A stretch of DNA of 64,000 nt from positions 895,098 to 959,097 of the forward strand of contig NZ_SOAY01000010.1 of assembly GCF_004364165.1 (NCBI RefSeq), in the 5' to 3' direction. Numbering within the stretch: position 1 is the stretch's first letter; the number at the start of each line of letters is the position of its first letter. Positions 1 through 8,929 of this stretch are shown here, piece by piece. The notes under the pieces are model-generated. The model ran no database searches and was not told where the DNA came from. It was given only the letters and a program-made list of their open reading frames with translations. The translations under genes and the position numbers were made by a program. Source of the DNA: Maribacter spongiicola. Its GTDB lineage: Bacteria > Bacteroidota > Bacteroidia > Flavobacteriales > Flavobacteriaceae.

Positions 1-1811
1 AGGCTATAGTTTCAGTTGAGAATGCGCCGATTGTTGCGGCTATAGATTTGGTGAATGTGATAGATGATAGAGTTCAGGTCGATTTGAACCCTGGGGCTTT
101 TGCCACATCTACTGTTATTTTCAGTATTCCGAAGACAGTGCCCGGAACCTATAGTTCTGATAATTACGGACAGTATATTCAAGATTTTAAGGCTCTTGAT
201 TATAACGGAAATCCACTACCGTTTACAAAAATTGATGAGAATTCTTGGAGTATTTCCAATGGTACTCAACTTAATAAAGTTCTATATTGGGTAAATGATA
301 CTTATGATACCGAGAATGAAATTGATGATGCAGTATTTTCTCCTGCAGGTACAAATATTGCTGCTGGTAGTAATTTCATGCTTAACCTACACGGTTTCGT
401 TGGTTATTTTGATGGATTTAAAGAAGTGCCTTATTCAATTCTGATAAAAAAACCTGCAGATCTAATTGCGACAACCACACTTTCTAAAGAACCAAATAGA
501 AAAGCAGATCCTCTATGGGATGGATTTGTAGCTAAACGTTATTTTGAGGTTATTGATAACCCTATTATGTATGCGAAGCCGAATACAGAGACTTTTGAGA
601 TTAATGGAATAACGGTTACGTTAAGTCTTTTTTCTCCGAATAATGTGTACAAGGCTGCTGATTTAAAGGAAAAAATGGTTTCTATGATGGGTGCGCAAAA
701 AAAGTTTTTGGGTGATGTTGATAGTACAAAAGAATACAACATATTATTGTATCTATCTGATGTTAATATACCAGATGCTCAGGGTTTCGGTGCATTAGAG
801 CACCATACTTCTACTGTTGTTGTGTTGCCGGAAGCAATGGATGTAGGTCGTCTTGAACAAGCTATGGTTGATGTGGTATCGCACGAATTTTTTCATATTG
901 TAACACCGCTTTCGGTGCATTCAAAAGAGATACAATATTTTGATTTTAACGATCCAAAAATGTCTGAACATTTATGGATGTATGAGGGAACTACAGAATA
1001 TTTCGCCAACCTATTCCAGATTCAGCAAGGTCTAATTTCTGAGAAAGATTTTTATGAGCGTATGCTGGGTAAAATCACTAATTCTAAGTTTTATGATGAT
1101 AGTATGTCTTTTACTGTAATGAGCAAAAATATATTAGAAGAGCCTTATGAGCCTAATTATGCCAATGTCTATGAGAAGGGCGCTTTGATTAATATGTGTC
1201 TTGATATCATTTTAAGAGAAAAAAGTAATGGTGAAAAAGGGATGCTTTGGTTAATGAAAGAATTGTCCAAAAAATACGGTACTGATATTCCTTTTGAAGA
1301 TGAAGCTTTGTTACCTGAAATCGTTTCTATGACCTATCCAGAAGTTGATGTGTTTTTTAAGGAACATGTAATTGGTACTACGCCTATTGATTATGATGCC
1401 TTTCTTGTTAAGGTGGGTTTAGTTATTAATGATGTTGAGGAGCCTACGGGTTACTTCTTTGATGGTCAAGTGCCATATATGGATGTTGATGTACAAAATG
1501 ATAGTGTCGTTTTTATTCGTGAGAATATTGAATTGAATTCTTTCTTTAATGATTTAAAATTAAAGAGAGGTGATATTTTTAGAACTATAAATGAACAACA
1601 AATTAATTTAGAAACACTTCGTCCAATAATAGGAGAGAGTTTTGGGTGGACTCCAGAAACTGTTATTAGTATGACTATTGAAAGAGATGGTGAAATGATC
1701 TCTGTTTCAGGACCTGTTGGTCAACCGGTAAAGCAGGTTAAGAAGATTGTAACTTTAGAAGGTGTTACTGAAGAAGCGGTAGCCTTGCGCAATGCCTGGT
1801 TGAAGAATTAG
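1..1811 (+). CDS. M61 family (glycyl aminopeptidase-like) metallopeptidase with PDZ domain, 5'-truncated by window edge
   Basis: The reading frame is open from base 3 through the window edge (AIVSVENAPIVAAIDLV...), so the true start lies outside; a TTG at 48 is only an internal codon. Zinc peptidase of the M61 family: HEFFH near codon 279 counted from base 48, followed by a downstream Glu in YEGTTEYFA, gives the gluzincin HExxH...E arrangement. The N-terminal part seen is beta-rich, as in the M61 N domain. The last ~130 residues (FFNDLKLKRGDIFRTING-like segment) resemble a PDZ domain, the usual M61 C-terminus. Family members are usually exported or periplasmic, but the signal peptide is out of view. 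It converges on tsf with a bidirectional terminator between them. Confidence 0.88.
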   Translation, partial: AIVSVENAPIVAAIDLVNVIDDRVQVDLNPGAFATSTVIFSIPKTVPGTYSSDNYGQYIQDFKALDYNGNPLPFTKIDENSWSISNGTQLNKVLYWVNDTYDTENEIDDAVFSPAGTNIAAGSNFMLNLHGFVGYFDGFKEVPYSILIKKPADLIATTTLSKEPNRKADPLWDGFVAKRYFEVIDNPIMYAKPNTETFEINGITVTLSLFSPNNVYKAADLKEKMVSMMGAQKKFLGDVDSTKEYNILLYLSDVNIPDAQGFGALEHHTSTVVVLPEAMDVGRLEQAMVDVVSHEFFHIVTPLSVHSKEIQYFDFNDPKMSEHLWMYEGTTEYFANLFQIQQGLISEKDFYERMLGKITNSKFYDDSMSFTVMSKNILEEPYEPNYANVYEKGALINMCLDIILREKSNGEKGMLWLMKELSKKYGTDIPFEDEALLPEIVSMTYPEVDVFFKEHVIGTTPIDYDAFLVKVGLVINDVEEPTGYFFDGQVPYMDVDVQNDSVVFIRENIELNSFFNDLKLKRGDIFRTINEQQINLETLRPIIGESFGWTPETVISMTIERDGEMISVSGPVGQPVKQVKKIVTLEGVTEEAVALRNAWLKN

Positions 1812-1834
1812 AGTTGTTCTTTAATTTATAACAA

Positions 1835-1873
1835 TAAAAAAACCGTCTACTTTTAACAGTAAGACGGTTTTTT
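1835..1873. terminator. Bidirectional intrinsic terminator between M61 peptidase and tsf
   Basis: An A-tract plus ACCGTCT pairs with AGACGGT plus a T-tract (one bulged A), loop about 10 nt. A-tract and T-tract on opposite sides let it end both the rightward peptidase transcript and the leftward tsf transcript. Confidence 0.85.
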
Positions 1874-1894
1874 ATTGAGTTAGTTGAATTGTAA

Positions 1895-2719
1895 TTAACC
1901 TAATGCAACTCTTTTGAAACCAACAACCTCTAAACTAGAGTCTACTGACTTTACGTATTGAGCAACACTTTGTTTGCTGTCTTTAATGAAATCTTGGTTA
2001 ACCAAGGTGTTATCTTTAAAGAAACGATTTAATTTACCTTTAGCAATATTATCAAGCATTGCTTCTGGCTTACCTTCTTGACGTAATACATCTTTTGCAA
2101 TTTCGATCTCTTTGTCAATAATTGATTGGTCTACACCAGCTTCGTTTAAAGCTACAGGGTTCATTGCGGCAGCTTGCATAGAAACATCTTTAGCAGCTTC
2201 ATCAGCACCGGCTACGGCAGCTGAAAGTCCTGTTAGAACAGCTATTTTATTTCCAGCGTGAATGTATGATCCAACGAAAGGAGCGCTTAATGTTTCATAA
2301 CCACCTATTTCGATTTTCTCGCCAATAACACCAGTTTGTTCAGTAAGTTTTTCTTGAACTGTCATTCCTTTGTATTCAGAAGCTAAGAATGCATCTTTAG
2401 AATCAAAGTTGATTGCTAGGTCGGCTAATTCTGTAGCTAGTGTTACAAAAGTTTCGTTTTTAGCAACGAAATCTGTTTCACAGTTCAAAGAAATAATAAC
2501 ACCTTTAGTGTTATCGCTATTTACTTTTGCGATTGCTGCACCTTCAGAAGAATCTCTGTCGGCTCTTTTTGCTGCAACTTTCTGACCTTTTTTACGAAGA
2601 ACTTCGATTGCGATTTCAAAATCGCCATCAGCCTCAACTAATGCGTTTTTGCAATCCATCATTCCTGCACCAGTAGTCTTTCTTAATCTGTTAACTTCTG
2701 CGGCTGTAATCTTTGCCAT
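1895..2719 (-). CDS. tsf: Translation elongation factor Ts (EF-Ts)
   Basis: Cytosolic nucleotide exchange factor that recycles EF-Tu-GDP to EF-Tu-GTP. The 274-residue protein opens with the N-terminal UBA-like module; TTGAGMMDCKNAL at about residues 15-27 is the family signature, followed by the core with CETDFVAKNETF at about 80-91. Length is typical of Bacteroidota EF-Ts. It is the last gene of the leftward rplM-rpsI-rpsB-tsf cluster, 67 bp after rpsB, which fits the near-universal rpsB-tsf pairing. The ATG at 2719 is the first in-frame start and gives the normal MAKITAAEV N-terminus. Confidence 0.98.
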   Translation of the reverse strand: MAKITAAEVNRLRKTTGAGMMDCKNALVEADGDFEIAIEVLRKKGQKVAAKRADRDSSEGAAIAKVNSDNTKGVIISLNCETDFVAKNETFVTLATELADLAINFDSKDAFLASEYKGMTVQEKLTEQTGVIGEKIEIGGYETLSAPFVGSYIHAGNKIAVLTGLSAAVAGADEAAKDVSMQAAAMNPVALNEAGVDQSIIDKEIEIAKDVLRQEGKPEAMLDNIAKGKLNRFFKDNTLVNQDFIKDSKQSVAQYVKSVDSSLEVVGFKRVALG

Positions 2720-2786
2720 TTTTTTTTACTTTTAGTATACCTGTTTTACGAGGTTGTTCTTAGATTTATTTTAAAACTGTAGTACC

Positions 2787-3917
2787 TTATTCTACACCAC
2801 CTTTGGTGTTGTCTTGCCACTCTTTAAGCTCGTCCCATTTACCATCTGCAGCCATTTTAGCTTGCTTTGGCCATGATGTTGGATCTAAATGTGACATTCT
2901 AGAACTTGCTTCAGTTAAGATTTCTTTAATCTTATCAGTATCTCCTTTAGAAAGGTCAGCGAATGTAGCAATACCTGCAGCAACTAATGCTTCAGCAGCT
3001 TTTGGACCAATACCCTCAACCTTAGTTAAATCGTCAGCTTTTGCATCTTTAGCAACAGCTTCTTTTGTAGCTTCAACATTTACCTCAACGTTTGGTACAT
3101 TAGCAACCATTGGTGCTGGTTTTGTATCAACCTTTGCTGGAGTAGGTTCTGGCTTATCAGCAGTAACTTTTTTCTTCGGAGCTTTGTCTTTTTTCTCAGA
3201 TTTACCTTCAGATGCATCTCCTTTTTCAGCCTTACGTTCAGCAAGACCTTCAGCAACTGCATTTGTAACTTCTGTCATAATGATGTCAATTGACTTAGAA
3301 GCATCATCGTTAGAAGGTATAAGGTAATCTACATCTCTAGGGTCACAGTTGGTATCAACCATTGCGAAAATAGGAATGTTTAATTTTTGAGCTTCTTTTA
3401 CTGCAATGTGCTCTCTCATTGTATCAACGATGAACAATGCACCTGGTAAACGAGTCATTTCAGAGATAGAACCTAAGTTCTTTTCTAATTTTGCACGTAA
3501 ACGGTCAACTTGCAATCTTTCTTTTTTAGATAGTGTAAGGAAAGTACCATCTTTCTTCATACGATCAATAGAAGCCATTTTCTTAACAGCTTTACGAATA
3601 GTAACGAAGTTTGTTAACATACCACCTGGCCATCTTTCTGTGATGTAAGGCATGTTTACTGCTGCCGCTTTTTCAGCAACGATATCTTTTGCTTGTTTTT
3701 TGGTAGCTACGAAAAGTATCTTTCTACCTGATGCTGCAATTTTGCTAAGAGCCTCATTGGTCTCGTCTAATTTTGCAACTGTTTTGTAAAGGTTGATTAC
3801 GTGAATACCATTACGCTCCATGTAGATGTAAGGAGCCATGTTCGGATTCCACTTTCTTGTTAGGTGACCAAAATGTACACCTGCTTCTAATAATTGTTTT
3901 ACTTCGACTCTCGCCAT
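2787..3917 (-). CDS. rpsB: 30S ribosomal protein S2 with C-terminal helix-hairpin-helix extension
   Basis: Small-subunit ribosomal protein S2. Residues 1-~232 are a complete S2 (LLEAGVHFGHLTRKWNP near the start, FVATKKQAKDIV, RWPGGMLTNF, the DTNCDPRDVDYLIPSNDDA segment). The total of 376 residues is well above the usual 230-260. After the core comes a Lys/Glu/Pro/Ala-rich linker (~233-290), then a compact domain at ~293-376 with KVEGIGPKAAEALVAAGI, a helix-hairpin-helix signature, and a Trp-rich end (SWPKQAKMAADGKWDELKEW). A related tail occurs on ActC in this window. Start ATG at 3917 gives the standard MARVEVKQLL. Transcribed leftward ahead of tsf. Confidence 0.97.
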   Translation of the reverse strand: MARVEVKQLLEAGVHFGHLTRKWNPNMAPYIYMERNGIHVINLYKTVAKLDETNEALSKIAASGRKILFVATKKQAKDIVAEKAAAVNMPYITERWPGGMLTNFVTIRKAVKKMASIDRMKKDGTFLTLSKKERLQVDRLRAKLEKNLGSISEMTRLPGALFIVDTMREHIAVKEAQKLNIPIFAMVDTNCDPRDVDYLIPSNDDASKSIDIIMTEVTNAVAEGLAERKAEKGDASEGKSEKKDKAPKKKVTADKPEPTPAKVDTKPAPMVANVPNVEVNVEATKEAVAKDAKADDLTKVEGIGPKAAEALVAAGIATFADLSKGDTDKIKEILTEASSRMSHLDPTSWPKQAKMAADGKWDELKEWQDNTKGGVE

Positions 3918-4112
3918 TTTAAATTTAGTTTACGTTCTTATGAATTAGCAATGATAAAGTGGTATTTGCATGTGCAAAAGCCTTCACCATTTAGATGCTA
4001 AACTAATCTTACCTTTAATTTTAAGGGATTAAAGGATTTTTAATTGTCCCCAAGAGGACTTTCAATGAACTTGTTAATACTCTGGATTTTCCAGTTTGAT
4101 AAAATATAAAAA

Positions 4113-4133
4113 TAGGCACCCAAAAAGGGTGCC
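4113..4133 (-). terminator. Hairpin terminator or attenuator between rpsI and rpsB
   Basis: AGGCACCC / GGGTGCCT is a perfect 8-bp stem with an AAAAA loop (plus strand), 20 bp past the rpsI stop. Read leftward it is followed by ATTTTTAT, so it can end or attenuate the rplM-rpsI transcript before rpsB. The 236-bp gap to rpsB is long for an operon and could hold a separate rpsB promoter, though I saw no clear TAnnTTTG box there. Confidence 0.75.
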
Positions 4134-4153
4134 TGATAATCTTGTAACTCGAA

Positions 4154-4540
4154 TTAACGTTTCGAGAATTGGAATTTTTTACGTGCTTTCTTCTGACCGA
4201 ATTTCTTACGTTCAACCATTCTTGGATCTCTAGTTAAAAGACCTTCTGGCTTCAAGATAATTCTGTTCTCAGCATCAATTTCACACATTGCTCTAGATAA
4301 AGCAAGACGAATAGCTTCTGCTTGACCAGTAATACCACCACCGTAAACATTTACTTTTACGTCATAAGTATCTAAGCTTTCAGTTAATGTGAAAGGTTGT
4401 TTTACTTTGTATTGAAGTGTTGCAGTTGGAAAGTATACACTTAAATCTTTATTGTTAATAGTGATGTCACCATTACCATCAGAAAGATAAACTCTCGCTA
4501 CAGCGGTCTTTCTACGACCAATTTTATGAATTACTTCCAT
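4154..4540 (-). CDS. rpsI: 30S ribosomal protein S9
   Basis: Small-subunit protein S9, whose C-terminal tail reaches the P-site tRNA. The 128-residue length is normal. Motifs: GRRKTAVARVYL at about residues 8-19, VYGGGITGQAEAIRLALSRA in the middle, and the basic tail RKKFGQKKARKKFQFSKR ending in the S9-typical KR. It starts one base after the rplM stop, the conserved rplM-rpsI pair, implying coupled translation. Confidence 0.98.
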   Translation of the reverse strand: MEVIHKIGRRKTAVARVYLSDGNGDITINNKDLSVYFPTATLQYKVKQPFTLTESLDTYDVKVNVYGGGITGQAEAIRLALSRAMCEIDAENRIILKPEGLLTRDPRMVERKKFGQKKARKKFQFSKR

Positions 4541-4541
4541 C

Positions 4542-4997
4542 TTATTTAATATCTTTTAAATTAACTACAGTAGGCTTTTGAGCTTCCTGACCGTGGGCTG
4601 TACCTGCGTAAACTTTTAGGTTTCTGAAAAGCTCGGCACCTAATCTGTTCTTAGGTAACATACCTTTGATTGCTTTTTCAAGAATTCCTTCTGGGTTTTT
4701 ATCTAATAATTGTTTTACGGTAGTATAACGTTGACCACCTGGGTAGCCAGTATATCTCAAGTAGGTTTTATCAGACCACTTGTTTCCTGAAAGAACAATT
4801 TTCTCTGCGTTGATAATAACAACATTATCACCACAATCTACGTGAGGGGTGAAACTTGGTTTGTGCTTTCCTCTTAACAAATAGGCGACTTTAGAAGCCA
4901 TGCGTCCTAATGTTTCTCCTTCGGCATCTACCAATAACCACTCTTTGTTGACAGTTGTTCTGTTGGCCGAAACGGTCTTATAACTTAATGTATCCAC
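4542..4997 (-). CDS. rplM: 50S ribosomal protein L13
   Basis: Large-subunit protein L13, an early 50S assembly protein. 151 residues, the usual Bacteroidota length. The sequence has [22 protein letters not shown] near residue 20, [20 protein letters not shown], and [21 protein letters not shown] near residue 113, all family hallmarks. First gene of the leftward ribosomal cluster and preceded by a well-matched promoter about 50 bp upstream. Confidence 0.98.
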   Translation of the reverse strand: MDTLSYKTVSANRTTVNKEWLLVDAEGETLGRMASKVAYLLRGKHKPSFTPHVDCGDNVVIINAEKIVLSGNKWSDKTYLRYTGYPGGQRYTTVKQLLDKNPEGILEKAIKGMLPKNRLGAELFRNLKVYAGTAHGQEAQKPTVVNLKDIK

Positions 4998-5045
4998 TAC
5001 TGCTATTTTTAACTATTATTTTAATCAATCCCTAGAAAGGGGCTG

Positions 5046-5076
5046 CAAATCTACAATTATTAAGTTGAATTGCAAA
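5046..5076 (-). promoter_or_regulatory. Promoter of rplM-rpsI (Bacteroidota type)
   Basis: On the minus strand a TTTG (5073-5076) lies exactly 19 bp from TAGATTTG (5046-5053), matching the Bacteroidota sigma-ABfr consensus TTTG-N19-TAnnTTTG. The expected transcription start is near 5040. The short leader then contains a small CCCT/AGGGG hairpin at about 5030-5042, which could belong to a ribosomal-protein leader. Confidence 0.75.
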
Positions 5077-5243
5077 TACTTGTTTCTTATTTTTTCACAT
5101 TTTTTCAATAAATGCGAAATCTAACTACTTTACTGGTATTGAGATACTGTTAAACTTATCGGTTTTATTACTATTTCTGTAACATTTACAATTCTTTAGT
5201 GTCTCTTCTAATATCAAAACAATCAACCAAAGAACTTGCAATT

Positions 5244-7874
5244 ATGTGTAAATGCTTATTCAAGAGTATCTTATTTATTTTAATAACGACTGCAGTAGTT
5301 GCTCAAAACGATTCTGTAAAGGTACAAAGGGAATATAATACCGTGCAACTTCCGTTAGAGGAAGAAATTACCATTGATGGTCTTCTGTCCGAGATTAGTT
5401 GGGATAACGTGGCTTGGCAAGATGATTTTACGGTTTTTGAGCCAGATAATGGTAAAAAAGCAAGTCAACGAACAAAATTTAAAATCACCTATGACGCTAA
5501 GTTTCTTTATGTTGGTATTCGTTGTTATGATAGTATTCCTAATAAAATAGAAAAGAGACTTGCTCGTAGAGATAATTTTTCTGGTGATTGGATAGAGATT
5601 AATATTGATAGTTATAATGATAAACGGACGGCTTTTTCATTTAATGTTTCGGCAGCAGGGGTAAAGGGTGATGAGTTTGTTTCTCAAAATGGTGATTTTT
5701 GGGATGCCAGCTGGAACCCAATTTGGTATACCGCTTCAAATATTGATGAAGAAGGATGGACCGCGGAAATGAAAATTCCGTTTAGTCAACTGAAGTTTGG
5801 CGCTGCTAAAGAACAGGTATGGGGACTCCAAATTCACAGAAGATATTTTAGGGGAGAAGAACGCTCTATTTGGCAACCAATTTCTTTAGAAGCACCTGGT
5901 TGGGTTAGTGAATTTGGTAGGTTGAACGGTTTAAAGAATATTGAACCGCAAAAACAATTGGAGATTCAACCGTTTTTAGTGAATCAGTTCGATAAGTATC
6001 CTTCTGAAGATGGCAACCCTTTTAGAGATGGTAAAGATTATATTCTCAATGCAGGGTTAGATGCTAAAATAGGATTAACGAATGACTTGACCCTAGATTT
6101 AACGGTCAATCCAGATTTCGGACAAGTAGATGCTGATCCAGGTGCAATTGCATTAGACGGATTTCAAATATTTTTCGAAGAACGAAGACCTTTCTTTATT
6201 GAGAACAAAAATATATTCGACTATGAGTTTGCAGATGGTAACGACAATGTTTTTTATAGCAGAAGAATAGGTCGCAGTCCGCAAGGGTTTGCGGATGTTA
6301 CGCAAGACGAGTTTGTGGATCAACCTACCAATTCTACCATATTGGGTGCCGCAAAATTTTCTGGTAAGACAAAAAACGGCTGGTCTTTAGGTTTGTTAGA
6401 AAGTGTTACTGGTAAAATGTTTGCAGATATTGAAGATGTAACTGGTAATAAAAGATTAGAACTGGTTGAGCCTTTAACCAACTATATTGTGGGTAGAGTG
6501 CAAAAAGATTTCAATGAAAGAAATTCTTATTTAGGCGGAATATTCACAGCCACTAATAGAAATTTGCCTGATCACCTTGACTTTTTAAGAAGTGGGGCAT
6601 ATACTGGTGGTTTAGATTTTAAACATAATTGGAAGAATAGAAATTATTATGTTGAAGGTAATATAGTGGGTAGTCATGTTATGGGTAGCGAAGAAGCAAT
6701 AGCACGAACACAAAATAGTATTACTCACTTATTTCAAAGAGTAGATGCGGGTCATGTTTCTGTTGATGAAAGTAGAACATCACTTACGGGTACAGGCGGA
6801 AAGTTAGAAGTAGGTAAAGCTGGCGGTGGAAATTGGAGGTATGATGGTGGGGTCATTTGGCGCTCACCAGAATTGGAACTGAACGATATCGGATTTTTAA
6901 GACAGGCAGATGAAATCAAACAAACAGCATCTGTAAGTAGATTATTTATAAAACCTACTAATTTCTATAGAAGGGCTAATATGCAATTAAGTCAGTATTC
7001 TACATATGATTTTGAAGGTAATTACAATAGAATACAATATCAGTTTGAAGGCTTTATAAATTATAAAAATAATTGGTGGACAGAAGTTGGTGCAGCCCAC
7101 AAGCCTCGTATATTTTCTAATACCGTACTTCGTGGCGGACCACGATGGCGCTGGTCAGACGAGAATTTTGCATATATATTCTTCGGTTCTGATAGTAGAA
7201 AGAAATTGAGTTTTACCTTAGGTTATGTAAATAGCCAGGCAGCCGAAAGTAACTTCTCGTTAGCGCGTTATGTTTTTAGGCTGTACTATCAACCTTTCGA
7301 TGCTTTCAACTTGTCTATTTCGTCTGAATTTGAAGAGAATCCGAATAAGACGCAGTATGTTACCGAAACTAGTTTTAATGGCGATGCGAGATATATTACC
7401 GGTAATATTGATCAAAAGACGTTTAGTACTTCCATCCGTTTTAATTATAGTATAAACCCGAATTTATCTATTCAGTATTACGGTGAGCCATTTATTTCTA
7501 GAGGTACGTATACCGATTTTAATTTCGTGAATAATCCTATTGCTGAGCGTTTGGCTGATCGCGTAAGTATGTATTCAGAAAATCAAATTACAAAATCTAC
7601 GGTTGACGATAATTATTTAATAGATGAAGATTTTGACGGAACTACAGATTATCAGATTGAGAATCCAGATTTTTCATATGTTCAGTTTAGATCAAATTTG
7701 GTGCTTAGATGGGAATATGTGCCTGGTTCAGAAATCTTTTTGGTTTGGTCGCAAGGTGTAGTAGGGGCAGGGAACCCAAGTGAAACATTAGGTGGAAATT
7801 TAGATCAACAAATTTTAGGACAGAAGAAAGATAATACGTTTTTGCTGAAAGCAACCTATCGGTTTATACTTTAA
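5244..7874 (+). CDS. DUF5916 outer-membrane protein with CBM9-like N-terminal domain
   Basis: Chosen start is ATG 5244 rather than GTG 5199, because it opens a clean signal peptide (MCKCLFKSILFILITTAVVAQ). The mature protein begins with a carbohydrate-binding-module-9-like beta-sandwich (~residues 35-225: ITIDGLLSEISWDNVAW, DAKFLYVGIRCYDS, WTAEMKIPFSQLKF). The remaining ~650 residues are the DUF5916 region, full of alternating aromatic beta strands (DLTVNPDFGQVDADPG, FFEERRPFFIENKNIF, SRRIGRSPQG) that look like an outer-membrane barrel; it ends in LLKATYRFIL with an aromatic near the C-terminus. 876 residues. DUF5916 proteins are common in marine Flavobacteriia but their substrate is unknown. 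Appears monocistronic. Confidence 0.85.
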   Translation: MCKCLFKSILFILITTAVVAQNDSVKVQREYNTVQLPLEEEITIDGLLSEISWDNVAWQDDFTVFEPDNGKKASQRTKFKITYDAKFLYVGIRCYDSIPNKIEKRLARRDNFSGDWIEINIDSYNDKRTAFSFNVSAAGVKGDEFVSQNGDFWDASWNPIWYTASNIDEEGWTAEMKIPFSQLKFGAAKEQVWGLQIHRRYFRGEERSIWQPISLEAPGWVSEFGRLNGLKNIEPQKQLEIQPFLVNQFDKYPSEDGNPFRDGKDYILNAGLDAKIGLTNDLTLDLTVNPDFGQVDADPGAIALDGFQIFFEERRPFFIENKNIFDYEFADGNDNVFYSRRIGRSPQGFADVTQDEFVDQPTNSTILGAAKFSGKTKNGWSLGLLESVTGKMFADIEDVTGNKRLELVEPLTNYIVGRVQKDFNERNSYLGGIFTATNRNLPDHLDFLRSGAYTGGLDFKHNWKNRNYYVEGNIVGSHVMGSEEAIARTQNSITHLFQRVDAGHVSVDESRTSLTGTGGKLEVGKAGGGNWRYDGGVIWRSPELELNDIGFLRQADEIKQTASVSRLFIKPTNFYRRANMQLSQYSTYDFEGNYNRIQYQFEGFINYKNNWWTEVGAAHKPRIFSNTVLRGGPRWRWSDENFAYIFFGSDSRKKLSFTLGYVNSQAAESNFSLARYVFRLYYQPFDAFNLSISSEFEENPNKTQYVTETSFNGDARYITGNIDQKTFSTSIRFNYSINPNLSIQYYGEPFISRGTYTDFNFVNNPIAERLADRVSMYSENQITKSTVDDNYLIDEDFDGTTDYQIENPDFSYVQFRSNLVLRWEYVPGSEIFLVWSQGVVGAGNPSETLGGNLDQQILGQKKDNTFLLKATYRFIL

Positions 7875-7967
7875 GCACTTGTTTTTATTAGGTAGCTGTT
7901 TGTATTGGTATGAAATAATTAGTTGATTTTTTCGTTTTTATGGGTGTACAACCAAAAAACTAAAAAA

Positions 7968-8474
7968 ATGTATAAGCATATTTTACTTATTGCATGGGTA
8001 GTGTTAACACTTATGTCCTGTAGTTCTGACAAGGATGAAACCCAAGATGAAGCTGAAGTTAAAAGCACGGCAATTATTGGCACCTGGGATGCCACTGAAC
8101 TTATAATAGATAATGAAACAGCAAGTGACGATGCTAAATTTTTAAAACAGATTCTAGATTTTCTAACAGAAGAAAATTGCTTCATTATTACTTTACAGTT
8201 TAATGAAGACTTAACAGCTAGTGCTTCTAATTCTGCAAATTATATAGAGGTTAACGCAACTGCTACTGGATTGGATGTTCCTTGCCCAACAGAATTTGAT
8301 ACGAACGCTAGTGTCTATACTTTTGATGGTGAAACCGTAACAACCATAGATGAGGATGGTGAAGAGTTAGCTATTGGTGTCACTATAGAAGGTAATGTAA
8401 TGACAGTTGACGCAAGTGATCTTGATATTCCTAATTTTTCGGAAGACGGACAATTAATTTTTGTGAAGCGATAA
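7968..8474 (+). CDS. Lipocalin-like lipoprotein
   Basis: 168 residues from ATG 7968; a longer reading from 7923 adds 15 residues that do not suit a signal peptide. MYKHILLIAWVVLTLMSC is a lipoprotein signal with lipobox LMSC, followed by an acidic linker (SSDKDETQDEAE), as in surface-exposed lipoproteins of this phylum. The mature part opens with IIGTWDATELII, the GTW signature of small lipocalin-like domains, and closes with short beta strands (VTIEGNVMTVD, GQLIFVKR). Function unknown. Followed by its own terminator. Confidence 0.7.
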   Translation: MYKHILLIAWVVLTLMSCSSDKDETQDEAEVKSTAIIGTWDATELIIDNETASDDAKFLKQILDFLTEENCFIITLQFNEDLTASASNSANYIEVNATATGLDVPCPTEFDTNASVYTFDGETVTTIDEDGEELAIGVTIEGNVMTVDASDLDIPNFSEDGQLIFVKR

Positions 8475-8502
8475 AAGAGCTGAAATGATATTTAAAGAAT
8501 TG

Positions 8503-8533
8503 ACCCTTGCGTTTATTGTGAGGGTTTTTTATT
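8503..8533 (+). terminator. Intrinsic terminator after lipocalin-like gene
   Basis: ACCCTTGC (8503-8510) pairs with GTGAGGGT (8518-8525), with two G-T wobbles and a 7-nt loop, followed by TTTTTATT. It overlaps the end of the convergent small gene at 8529. Confidence 0.7.
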
Positions 8534-8840
8534 CCTTGATGAATTTAGCTTTTACATTTTGATGTTCAGATTGTATCGAAATCATGTATATACCCTTCTC
8601 AAGATTGAAAACGGGAATGTTAAGGGAGTTTCTTTTAATGTCCCATTGGTGAAAGATAATTTGGGTTCCGTAGCTATCTCTGATGCTTATAGCCGCATTC
8701 GAATCATTTTTGAGTCCTAAGACATTAATAACATTCGTTGCAGGGTTAGGAAACACTTTTATAGTACTTTCTGCATTTTGGGCGCACAAAGTTGTTGCGC
8801 TACAAATGATGAAAAGTAAGATGAGAAAAATGCGTTTCAT
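8529..8840 (-). CDS. Small secreted protein consisting of a signal peptide and a T9SS type A sorting domain
   Basis: 103 residues. MKRIFLILLFIICSATTLCAQ is a signal peptide. Nearly everything after it is a T9SS type A C-terminal domain: IKVFPNPATNVINV (the FPNP start motif), a central beta-strand region, LEKGIYMISIQS (the GIY motif) and a terminal VKAKFIKE with the basic end. Such domains normally sit at the end of large secreted proteins and are cleaved on surface attachment; here there is no passenger beyond about five residues. It could be a remnant of a larger gene or a real mini-protein. The frame is clean from an ATG with a good signal peptide, arguing against random debris. Confidence 0.75.
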   Translation of the reverse strand: MKRIFLILLFIICSATTLCAQNAESTIKVFPNPATNVINVLGLKNDSNAAISIRDSYGTQIIFHQWDIKRNSLNIPVFNLEKGIYMISIQSEHQNVKAKFIKE

Positions 8841-8929
8841 AAAATATAGTGTACCTCATAGTAGAAGTACGCTATATGCTAACGTTTATAAAATACCTTT
8901 TCGTCTTTCTTTAAATAAACTTTAACTTT

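Noticed and set aside
2803-3327. 174-residue plus-strand frame opposite the rpsB extension
   Set aside because: It is the antisense of the linker and HhH tail of S2; Ser/Ala/Phe-rich composition is what results from reading Lys/Glu/Ala codons backwards, and no signal or motif is seen.
5199-5243. GTG 5199 as start of the DUF5916 protein
   Set aside because: It would put 15 polar residues before the signal peptide; ATG 5244 gives a standard one.
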